This document shows positions 1 through 5,414 of a stretch of 10,229 bases of DNA, piece by piece. Each line of letters starts with the position of its first letter. Positions within the stretch are counted from its first letter, which is position 1. The stretch is from CAYURP01 sp964447175. Its GTDB lineage: Bacteria > Zixibacteria > MSB-5A5 > SM23-73-2. Made by a program: the position numbers and the translations under genes. The notes beneath the pieces were generated by a model that ran no database searches, was not told the DNA's origin, and saw nothing but the letters and a program-made list of their open reading frames with translations. The DNA is taken from positions 1-10,229 of the forward strand of contig CAYURP010000063.1 of assembly GCA_964447175.1 (NCBI GenBank), in the 5' to 3' direction.

Positions 1-1
1 A

Positions 2-1063
2 TCAGCAGGACAGCTTTTGGGTTCAAAAACCGGACCGGAAGATGATGGTTGGGGACTCTGGACAGAAATAGGAAAAGAGGGAGGAGAACACATCAGGGGA
101 GAAATCGGGCTGGAATATATGGATAAGGGATTGGATTTGAACAATATGGGATTCTTGAGGCGTGCTGATTACAAAGAAATCTGGGGCTGGATGCAATATA
201 AGACCACCAAGGAGCGATGGATAATAAGAAAAACCTGGAACAATCTGAACGTTGGCATGACTGACAACCTATCCGGTTTGAAGCTTACCCGGGGAGGGAA
301 CTTCAACACTCAATTTGAGCTTACGAACTTCTGGAACGTGGGCGGAGGAATCTGGTCAGATTGGGATAATATCTATGATGACTATGAGACCCAAGGTGGA
401 CCGCCAGCTCCGATCCCCATCGGACAGAACTGGTGGGTCTGGTTTAATACCGATAGTCGCAGATCCTGGCAGATTAATCCATATTTCGAGGGTGGAGATA
501 CCAGGGACGGACATTACAATTATTACAGTATCTGGCTTAATCTGTACCCTAAGTCCAACATTGAAATAAGCGGTGGTCCTGGTTATACCCGCATTGATAG
601 TCGTTCCAGATGGGTAACATATCTGGAGGATGAAAACGAAAACAGAACCGACGAGATTTTCGGAGAACAGTATGTGAGACAGTTCAATATGACCCTGAGA
701 GGAACCTTTACTTTCAGCAAGGAACTGACCCTGCAGGTTTATGCCCAGCCATTTATAGCTGCTGTGGATTACAGGAACTTCAAAAAACTGATTCCTCCGG
801 ATGATTTCGAGTATGTGGGGTCTGACGTTTACAACGAGAAAGATTATGATCCGGATTTCAAATGGACCTCATTCAATTCCAACGTAGTTTTGCGCTGGGA
901 GTATCGACCTGGCAGCACGCTCTTTCTGGTGTGGACACAAGCCCGGAGCACCTGGGATCAGGGACTGGGTAATTACCGATTTAGAGACGACTGGAACCAT
1001 ATGCTCAGGACCATACCTAACAATACCTTCCTGGTTAAGCTGAACTATTGGTGGAGTATATAA
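2..1063 (+). CDS. DUF5916-family outer-membrane-associated protein, C-terminal part
   Basis: The frame is open from the left edge to a TAA at 1061-1063, so about 353 C-terminal residues are present and the start lies outside the window. The visible part is rich in Trp, Tyr, Asn and Arg, with alternating aromatic/polar stretches such as LRWEYRPGSTLFLVWTQ near the end and a terminal LNYWWSI. This matches my recollection of the C-terminal DUF5916 region, which in full-length proteins follows a CBM9-like carbohydrate-binding N-terminal domain and is found in Bacteroidota and related candidate phyla. The amphipathic pattern and aromatic C-terminus are what a beta-barrel would show, so an outer-membrane location is inferred. 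The molecular function of the family is not established. No neighbour on the same strand follows it, and no obvious terminator hairpin with a T-tract lies right after the stop. Family call fairly secure; function unknown. Confidence 0.8.
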   Translation, partial: SAGQLLGSKTGPEDDGWGLWTEIGKEGGEHIRGEIGLEYMDKGLDLNNMGFLRRADYKEIWGWMQYKTTKERWIIRKTWNNLNVGMTDNLSGLKLTRGGNFNTQFELTNFWNVGGGIWSDWDNIYDDYETQGGPPAPIPIGQNWWVWFNTDSRRSWQINPYFEGGDTRDGHYNYYSIWLNLYPKSNIEISGGPGYTRIDSRSRWVTYLEDENENRTDEIFGEQYVRQFNMTLRGTFTFSKELTLQVYAQPFIAAVDYRNFKKLIPPDDFEYVGSDVYNEKDYDPDFKWTSFNSNVVLRWEYRPGSTLFLVWTQARSTWDQGLGNYRFRDDWNHMLRTIPNNTFLVKLNYWWSI

Positions 1064-1142
1064 ATCTTTTTGATGAATTTTAATTTTATATTTAAATTAT
1101 AAGAATTTCAAGCTTTTTCGGCAATGGCAAATTCGAAAAATA

Positions 1143-1246
1143 ATTGGAGTGCGAACTCCCCCGCCAGAGGCGGGGGATCTACGACTTCAGGTTCGCCTTA
1201 TATTTTTTAAAAAAAATATGGTGAAGCTAAAGCTTCACACTCCAAT
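1143..1246. repeat. 104-bp block with terminal inverted repeats and nested hairpins (MITE-like)
   Basis: The ends are perfect 9-bp inverted repeats: attggagtg at 1143-1151 and cactccaat at 1238-1246. Allowing two mismatches the match extends to about 14 bp. Inside are gcgaac (1151-1156) and its complement gttcgc (1191-1196), which enclose a GC-rich hairpin at 1157-1177 with a 3-base loop. Then come an A/T hairpin at 1200-1219 and a perfect 8-bp hairpin gtgaagct/agcttcac at 1221-1238. Small size, terminal inverted repeats and lack of coding capacity fit a MITE or REP/BIME-like dispersed element. I see no convincing target-site duplication and only one copy here, so mobility is inference. Confidence 0.5.
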
Positions 1247-1292
1247 GAGTACTAATAACTAACAATCAATAACCAATCACTATGAACCAACA

Positions 1293-1313
1293 GGGCGAAG
1301 ATGAACTTCGCCC
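1293..1313. repeat. Perfect 8-bp hairpin
   Basis: gggcgaag (1293-1300) pairs with cttcgccc (1306-1313) across the 5-base loop atgaa. An A-run follows on the plus strand (1321-1328), which does not make a plus-strand terminator. On the minus strand it lies downstream of another hairpin and a T-run. It may belong to the same repeat family as the block on its left. Confidence 0.5.
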
Positions 1314-1319
1314 CTATGC

Positions 1320-1362
1320 GAAAAAAAACAAATAGGTAACCCCACCTTGACCTCAAGGTGGG
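1320..1362 (-). terminator. Possible terminator of the minus-strand redox genes
   Basis: Read on the minus strand, a perfect 9-bp stem (1341-1349 with 1354-1362, 4-base loop) is followed about 12 bases later by a run of eight T (1321-1328 on the plus strand is all A). The stem is strong and lies downstream of the last minus-strand gene, which ends at 1476. The spacing between stem and T-run is longer than in a textbook intrinsic terminator, and a second hairpin (1363-1368/1377-1382) directly abuts it. It may therefore be part of the structured cluster rather than a true terminator. Confidence 0.3.
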
Positions 1363-1475
1363 TTGCCCCATGATGAGGGCAATATGTTTCCAAAGTTTTA
1401 ATTTATTATTTTAAAGGTGACGATGGCCCCGTTTTTCGTTTGATCTATTTGTGAGATATCTGCTTTTGATCCCAA

Positions 1476-1661
1476 CTATTCTAAGAAGGCTTTAAAATCA
1501 TCGAAATAATCACAGAATCCGCAAGCCCGGCAGAAAGGGCCGGTGAACTCTATTTTAAAAGATGCTTTGTTTAACGAAAGTAATTTTGCCTCTGCCTCAG
1601 GTGCTCTGAACTTATTAAATTCTTTAACAGATTTCTCTATGCTTTCCTTGATAGAATCCAT
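1476..1661 (-). CDS. Small three-cysteine protein of unknown function (61 aa)
   Basis: I do not recognise this protein. It begins with an amphipathic, lysine/glutamate-rich helix-like segment (residues 1-28) and continues with a beta-like stretch (SFKIEFTGPF, 34-43). It then carries a cysteine cluster C44-x2-C47-x2-C50, followed by an aromatic/acidic tail (DYFDDFKAFLE). Three cysteines at regular spacing suggest metal or Fe-S binding or thiol chemistry. It lies 36 bp after the FTR-rubredoxin fusion in the same direction, so it is probably the last gene of that unit and may serve the same thiol-redox route. The ATG at 1661 is the only one possible, because an in-frame stop lies two codons upstream. 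No clear Shine-Dalgarno precedes it, so translation may depend on coupling. That it is a real gene is supported by the ordered cysteine motif and operon position, not by a known family. Confidence 0.6.
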   Translation of the reverse strand: MDSIKESIEKSVKEFNKFRAPEAEAKLLSLNKASFKIEFTGPFCRACGFCDYFDDFKAFLE

Positions 1662-1697
1662 GTCTTAAATTGAATGTCTATTTTACTCGTAATTGAA

Positions 1698-2207
1698 CTA
1701 AATAAACCTTTCAAATCTTTCCTTTTTTGCCTTACATATGGGGCAGATCTCAGGTGGCTCCTCCCGGGCGCATAAATAACCACAGACTTTGCATCTCCAT
1801 ACTGGTAAAGCTAAGGAAGAAATATTACCTGCAGGAGCTTTAGGTGTCTCTTTTTTTCTTTCCTCTGCTGTTGGTCTCCTTTCGGGTATGGAACCTACCT
1901 TTCTCTTGCCCTTTAAAACATTCCCTGAGACATAAAGGGCGCAGTAGCAGGCATCATGTTCGTTCAGGTCAGGATCCCGGTAATCGCAGGGGCAAATAAT
2001 GTCTAAATCTTCTTCCTTTTTCCCTGCAGCTAACCTGCAGGGGCAAGCCCAGTAACCATATCTTTTCTCGTTTATGATCAGTCCCCGGACTAAATCTTTG
2101 GTGTGTTCAATATCCGGATTTAAATGATATCCGCCTTCCTCAGCTTCTCTATCAAGTCTTTCATAGAGTTTCTGGATTTCCTCATCATTTACTTCAATAT
2201 CTTTCAT
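1698..2207 (-). CDS. Ferredoxin:thioredoxin reductase catalytic subunit fused to a C-terminal rubredoxin domain
   Basis: Residues 1 to about 95 form the catalytic (beta) domain of ferredoxin:thioredoxin reductase, with all six signature cysteines in CxC pairs: C55-P-C57, C72-P-C74 and C87-Y-C89. In the plant/cyanobacterial enzyme four of these bind a [4Fe-4S] cluster and two form the redox-active disulfide. The last pair is usually CHC; here the histidine is tyrosine. A linker rich in Arg/Lys/Pro (about 96-135) leads to a short rubrerythrin-type rubredoxin domain with C139-x2-C142 and C155-x2-C158, a single-iron FeCys4 site. No variable (alpha) subunit gene is nearby. The ATG overlaps the stop of the upstream glutaredoxin by 4 bp (ATGA), with ggag/aggt upstream, so the two are almost certainly co-translated. 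Likely role: passing one-electron equivalents to a disulfide, plausibly on that glutaredoxin. Domain calls are secure; the partner is inferred. Confidence 0.9.
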   Translation of the reverse strand: MKDIEVNDEEIQKLYERLDREAEEGGYHLNPDIEHTKDLVRGLIINEKRYGYWACPCRLAAGKKEEDLDIICPCDYRDPDLNEHDACYCALYVSGNVLKGKRKVGSIPERRPTAEERKKETPKAPAGNISSLALPVWRCKVCGYLCAREEPPEICPICKAKKERFERFI

Positions 2208-2485
2208 TTACCTAACTCCCTTTTGATTTCTTCTTCCTCGTAGCCCACTATACATTTATTATCATCAATTACCAATGTAGGGAAAGAACCTCTGGAATTA
2301 TGACGTTTGACGATTTTCATCACCTCATCCTTTTCATTCTCTTCCAGGAGATCAACATCGGTGTAATAGTACTCTACACCCAAGTCATTCAGTAACCTCT
2401 TGGTTTTACGGCACCAACCACAGGTGCTCAGAGCATATAGTACGACGTGCCCTTTGTTTTTGCCTTTTATGTGTTTCAGATCCAT
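2204..2485 (-). CDS. Glutaredoxin-family thiol-disulfide oxidoreductase
   Basis: This 93-residue protein has a thioredoxin fold. It has a beta strand HVVLYALS (13-20), the redox motif C22-G-W-C25, the cis-proline segment SFPTLVID (P69), and a C-terminal helix preceded by GYEEEEI. Length and order fit the single-domain glutaredoxin family; CGWC differs from the classical CPYC and is common in anaerobe and archaeal glutaredoxin-like proteins. Start at 2485 is supported by aaggaag six bases upstream. Its stop overlaps the start of the FTR-rubredoxin fusion by 4 bp, which suggests that the FTR domain, rather than glutathione, reduces it. It sits 143 bp after the octaheme cytochrome gene. That gap holds no gene and no clear promoter, so it may or may not share a transcript with it. 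Substrates are unknown; it acts in the cytoplasm as no signal peptide is present. Confidence 0.9.
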   Translation of the reverse strand: MDLKHIKGKNKGHVVLYALSTCGWCRKTKRLLNDLGVEYYYTDVDLLEENEKDEVMKIVKRHNSRGSFPTLVIDDNKCIVGYEEEEIKRELGK

Positions 2486-2628
2486 AAATCTTCCTTCCCT
2501 AATTTAACAAGGTATCCCACTCTAAGCCTTAACTACAATAGTAATTATCTGGCCTGTGTATTCAGTTATATCCTCAATATTCTCCGAGATCAGCTTTTTG
2601 TTATTCTCTCTGAACTTTCTTCTTACTT

Positions 2629-3858
2629 TTATTTATGTCTTAACTCATCAGCAATTGTTTTAATCTCAGTTAGGTCTCTCTGCATTTCGCTCCATCCATA
2701 CCAGAAGGCATAATCCGGATTGGCATGAAAGGTTCCCTGGAAGGTTCTCATCCGGTGTTCCAGGTACATCACAAATAGTTTCTGTTCTATCACGGTGGGT
2801 GCATCGTGGAATGTAAGCAAATCTGGAAATGGATAATCATAGCTTTTAGGTTTAGCTATAATTTCGTCCTGATACAATGCAGCTACGGTGTGAATTGCCT
2901 CAGCCATTAGATGATCTGCTTGTTTGATCATCTGATCCCCTTTTTCCAGCTCGGCTTTAGCATAATTTACGGAATGACATTGATTGCAGGTTTGTGTTAT
3001 CTTATCCCGTTCTTTCTGCCAGTCCTCCTGTGTGACTCGAGCCAATTGTGCAGTTTTTACCAGATCAAATCTTTTGGTTGGGTTTCCATCGGGATCAAGT
3101 ACTCCCAGAGCCTGCAAGATTGTTATCCGGTCAGCGGCCCACTGCTGGTCATCTGGCATTGGCAGTCGGACTGCCAGAAACCCCCAGGCTGTCATTACCG
3201 CATGATTACCCTCCTGCATATGGCAGGTCTGGCAGGTAGGTGCGGCAGCATTTTCAGGAAGGATTTTGTTCTGCTTAAGCTGATACCGGACTCCATGCTT
3301 GGAGGATGAGTACATCTCCCATTGGGGATGATCAAATCCCATGTGGCAGGTCTGGCAGGCCTGGGGCTGTTGAGCTTCCTTAACTGAAAAGAGGTGACGG
3401 GTGTGGCAGGCATCGCATGAAGCTAAACCAAAACCTGCACCTTCTGTTTTTAACTGTTTTATTTCACCTTTCATTTTAAGCCCGATCTTATGGCACCCCC
3501 CACAACCTTTCATTCCCTCCATCATCGCCATGGGCTGCCAGTGAGCGGTGGGCATGGCTATCATAGCTGCCCAGGCTAAAGAATGTTTTCCATCTTTGTA
3601 TTGCTGAACTTGCGATACATGGCAGAAGGCACATTTCTCCGGGGTGGGAATTTTCGCCTTTGCCACGTCTTGAGCAGAATTATGTTCTTCGCCATGGCAT
3701 ATAAGACAATTGATGCCATTCTCTCCATGCTGGCTCAATTCCCAGTCTGCGACAATATTAGGTGTAATAGCCTTGTGGCAGTCAACGCACTGCTGGGCTG
3801 AAGCGCGAAGAGGTATAACCAAACATACAAACAAAAGGAAAAGCGCTCTGTGAATCAT
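2629..3858 (-). CDS. Secreted octaheme cytochrome c, hydroxylamine-oxidoreductase (HAO) family
   Basis: The 409-residue protein starts with a Sec signal peptide (hydrophobic core at 5-17, likely cut after ASA at residue 21), so it acts in the periplasm or outside the cell. Eight CxxCH heme motifs are visible at C24, C51, C76, C119, C148, C168, C209 and C291, with a long helical, heme-free C-terminal third. This arrangement and the segments FDHPQWEMYSSSKHG and GNHAVMTAWGF fit the HAO/octaheme family. Members oxidise hydroxylamine or hydrazine, or run in reverse as nitrite/NO/hydroxylamine reductases. By analogy heme 4 (C119) would be the catalytic one. The cross-linking tyrosine of true HAO cannot be located without an alignment; Tyr383 and Tyr387 in the C-terminal helix region are possible. 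No quinol dehydrogenase or NapC-type partner is seen here. RBS aaggaag lies 6 bases before the ATG. Given the anaerobic context I favour a reductive role, as inference. Confidence 0.88.
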   Translation of the reverse strand: MIHRALFLLFVCLVIPLRASAQQCVDCHKAITPNIVADWELSQHGENGINCLICHGEEHNSAQDVAKAKIPTPEKCAFCHVSQVQQYKDGKHSLAWAAMIAMPTAHWQPMAMMEGMKGCGGCHKIGLKMKGEIKQLKTEGAGFGLASCDACHTRHLFSVKEAQQPQACQTCHMGFDHPQWEMYSSSKHGVRYQLKQNKILPENAAAPTCQTCHMQEGNHAVMTAWGFLAVRLPMPDDQQWAADRITILQALGVLDPDGNPTKRFDLVKTAQLARVTQEDWQKERDKITQTCNQCHSVNYAKAELEKGDQMIKQADHLMAEAIHTVAALYQDEIIAKPKSYDYPFPDLLTFHDAPTVIEQKLFVMYLEHRMRTFQGTFHANPDYAFWYGWSEMQRDLTEIKTIADELRHK

Positions 3859-4003
3859 AATCCACTTCCTTGTTTATGGTTTGTCTGGCTGAAGAAAATC
3901 CCTTCTTAGCTTCATCTGACTGATTTCTTTCTCTGTTTGTTATAAACTTCTGTCAGACTGAATTTCCCCAGCTACAGTATCCCCCTTTCATTGGTGATAC
4001 CTC

Positions 4004-4423
4004 TTAGACCTCCTCAAGTAATCCGGTAAAGGTATCGTGATGCTCTTCCTCGTCAGCCAGTATCTTTTGAAATAGACGCTTGGTGGTTTCGTCGCCTTCC
4101 TTTTTTGCTATATCGATTATCTGTTTGTACAGAGTAATGGCACCTTCCTCGTCCTTTTTGTCCTTTTCTATCATTTCCTTTAAGGTCTCCCCGACGAAAA
4201 TAGGATCTGGTTTGGTGGTGGGGATTCCTCCCAGATAAGCCAGTCTCTCCGCTATATCCTCGGCGTGCTTCATCTCGGTTATGGCTATGCTTTTCAATTC
4301 ATCCTTTACTGCAAATGCTTTAACACCCTTCCAGAGAACATGCTGCCACATATACTGAATTGAAACCTGTATTTCTCTGGCTATAGCTTTGTTCAAAAGA
4401 TCCATTAGTTCTTTTGATGCCAT
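4004..4423 (-). CDS. Bacterioferritin-like ferritin-superfamily protein
   Basis: The 139-residue four-helix-bundle protein carries the di-iron ligand pattern of ferritin/bacterioferritin: Glu17 in helix A (AREIQ), E50-x2-H53 in helix B (ITEMKHAE), Glu93 in helix C, and E125-x2-H128 in helix D (DEEEHHD). It is shorter than classical bacterioferritin (about 155-160 residues). Met51 sits beside the helix B ligand, close to where bacterioferritin has its heme-ligating methionine, so heme binding is possible but unproven. Ferritins of this type oxidise Fe(II) with O2 or H2O2 and store Fe(III) in a cytoplasmic shell. It follows the superoxide reductase gene by 13 bp, and its ribosome binding site (aaaggag, 8 bases before ATG) abuts that gene's stop codon, so the two are in one operon. 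It would remove iron and peroxide produced during superoxide detoxification. Confidence 0.88.
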   Translation of the reverse strand: MASKELMDLLNKAIAREIQVSIQYMWQHVLWKGVKAFAVKDELKSIAITEMKHAEDIAERLAYLGGIPTTKPDPIFVGETLKEMIEKDKKDEEGAITLYKQIIDIAKKEGDETTKRLFQKILADEEEHHDTFTGLLEEV

Positions 4424-4436
4424 TTTTTAAACTCCT

Positions 4437-4817
4437 TTATTTTTTGGTTGACCAGAGTCCGTGGACATTGCAATATTCTCTGGTTTGAAGAACTTTTTCT
4501 GTTATCTCGAAGTTGGCTTCTGGTTTTTCTCCTGGTTTCAGAAATTTTCTGAATATTCCTTTGTCAGTATGAACTGCAACCCATTCGATATAGTGTTTTT
4601 CCTCCATGGGATGAGGAACTGAACCGATTTTGACTTTTATGCCCTTATCAGTTTTTTCAACCACCGGAACGTGCTTTTCCTTGCCCTGTTCCTCTGTCTG
4701 CTCTTCCATAAGTTTCATAGGTTGATCGCAGCACACAAGTTCACCTACACCCTCGTGCAAGACCTCCACGATATTGCCGCAGACTTCACACTTATAAACC
4801 TGCAATTTTTTGGTCAT
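4437..4817 (-). CDS. dfx: Desulfoferrodoxin, class II (2Fe) superoxide reductase
   Basis: Reduces superoxide to hydrogen peroxide in the cytoplasm without making O2, taking electrons from rubredoxin. The N-terminal desulforedoxin-like domain (1-36) binds one iron through C10-x2-C13 and the adjacent pair C29-C30. The catalytic domain (about 45-126) shows every centre II ligand: H49 in EKHVP with the catalytic Lys48, H69 in VPHPM, H75 in EKHYI, and C116 and H119 in CNVHG. At 126 residues it is the normal size of a two-iron enzyme. The ribosome binding site aaggaggtg just before the ATG is close to ideal. It lies between two ferritin-type genes, with 16 bp to the upstream one and 13 bp to the downstream one, in an operon whose promoter is near 5368-5396. 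Nothing is missing; assignment is secure. Confidence 0.96.
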   Translation of the reverse strand: MTKKLQVYKCEVCGNIVEVLHEGVGELVCCDQPMKLMEEQTEEQGKEKHVPVVEKTDKGIKVKIGSVPHPMEEKHYIEWVAVHTDKGIFRKFLKPGEKPEANFEITEKVLQTREYCNVHGLWSTKK

Positions 4818-4833
4818 TTTGCACCTCCTTTTC

Positions 4834-5319
4834 TTACATTTTTTTCATGTCCTCCAGAATAGTCTGAAGGTCGTCCTCGTGCTCCACCTCATCTGCAAGA
4901 ATTTCCACCATCATGGGATAGGTAATGGAGTCTTTGTCCTTGGTCATATTAGCCAACTTGTTGTAGACATCGATAGCGCACTGCTCGCCTTTGATGTTTT
5001 GTTCAAGAATAGTTTTAACTGAGGGATCCTCAGGAGCATCATAACCGCAATTGGTCATTTTATACCAGTCCTCTGGCTTGAGGATGGGAGTTCCGCCCAG
5101 CTGCAGGATTCTGGTTACCAGCATTCCCGCATGCCTGAGCTCATCACCTGCGTGTTCCTCCAGCTCCGCTACCACCTGTCCTCTCATCTGTCCGGTGACA
5201 ACTTTAGCTCCGATCCAGTACTGGTAGTAAGCCAGCCACTCATCTGCCAGTGCTTTATTCAGCAACTGTATGAGTTTGTTCACATCCAAGCCCACGATTT
5301 CCCTTCCTTTTGTTCCCAT
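4834..5319 (-). CDS. Dps-like (DPSL/thioferritin-type) ferritin-superfamily protein
   Basis: A 161-residue four-helix protein with ferritin-type di-iron ligands: Glu27 (ADEWLAYYQY), E60-x2-H63 (DELRHAG), Glu112 (KGEQCA) and E144-x2-H147 (ADEVEHED). Unlike its downstream relative it has two cysteines, C91 (TNCGYDAPEDPS) and C114 (GEQCAIDVY), the latter two residues from the helix C iron ligand. A pair of this kind near the iron site is the hallmark of the DPSL/thioferritin group described from Sulfolobus and Pyrococcus, which uses H2O2 to oxidise iron in a 12-mer cage. It is the first gene of the ferritin-SOR-ferritin operon, with aggaggt before the ATG and a promoter about 50-75 bases upstream. 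Role inferred: peroxide-consuming iron storage that removes what SOR produces. An ordinary bacterioferritin is the alternative. Confidence 0.87.
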   Translation of the reverse strand: MGTKGREIVGLDVNKLIQLLNKALADEWLAYYQYWIGAKVVTGQMRGQVVAELEEHAGDELRHAGMLVTRILQLGGTPILKPEDWYKMTNCGYDAPEDPSVKTILEQNIKGEQCAIDVYNKLANMTKDKDSITYPMMVEILADEVEHEDDLQTILEDMKKM

Positions 5320-5367
5320 TTGTAACCTCCTATCTTTTAGTTATGTTTTCATCTTTTTGTTTTCTTA

Positions 5368-5396
5368 AATATACATTTTCCATTTGCTTTTTGCAA
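5368..5396 (-). promoter_or_regulatory. Sigma70-like promoter of the ferritin-SOR-ferritin operon
   Basis: On the minus strand TTGCAA (5391-5396; 4 of 6 to consensus) and TATATT (5368-5373; 5 of 6) are separated by exactly 17 bases, 49 bases before the start codon of the Dps-like ferritin. A perfect inverted repeat tttgc-N5-gcaaa (5383-5397) covers the -35 box and could be an operator. The promoter separates this operon from the flavodiiron gene upstream. No transcript evidence is available. Confidence 0.55.
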
Positions 5397-5414
5397 AGTC
5401 TTTTTAACTTATAT

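Larger units (their letters stand above)
1064..1475. other. Gene-free intergenic region holding a cluster of hairpins
   Basis: About 410 bases lie between the stop of the plus-strand DUF5916 gene and the stop of the minus-strand 61-residue gene, so the genes converge on it. I see no credible coding frame. It holds six hairpins between 1157 and 1382: stems at 1157-1165/1169-1177, 1200-1208/1211-1219, 1221-1228/1231-1238, 1293-1300/1306-1313, 1341-1349/1354-1362 and 1363-1368/1377-1382. Between them, 1246-1290 is a low-complexity tract of ACTAA/ATCAATAACC-like words. A further weak inverted repeat (tttttcg 1114-1120, cgaaaaa 1134-1140) lies nearer the DUF5916 stop. The region could be a bidirectional transcription end, a small mobile element or a structured RNA. 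Confidence 0.75.

Noticed and set aside
315..569. 84-codon open frame inside the DUF5916 gene
   Set aside because: It is a shifted-frame shadow of the large gene, with no ribosome binding site or family resemblance.
1114..1140. Inverted repeat tttttcg/cgaaaaa as terminator of the DUF5916 gene
   Set aside because: A 7-base, A/T-rich stem with a 13-base loop and no following T-run on the plus strand is too weak to call.
1157..1382. CRISPR-like array from the repeated hairpins
   Set aside because: The hairpins differ in sequence and spacing; there is no constant direct repeat and no cas gene.
2911..3309. Open frame of about 130 codons on the plus strand
   Set aside because: It lies wholly antisense to the octaheme cytochrome gene, whose eight CxxCH motifs prove the minus-strand frame; the antisense product has no recognisable features.
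3915..3957. Inverted repeat tctgac/gtcaga upstream of the octaheme cytochrome
   Set aside because: Only 6 bp with a loop of over 30 bases, expected by chance at this length; no good promoter could be tied to it.
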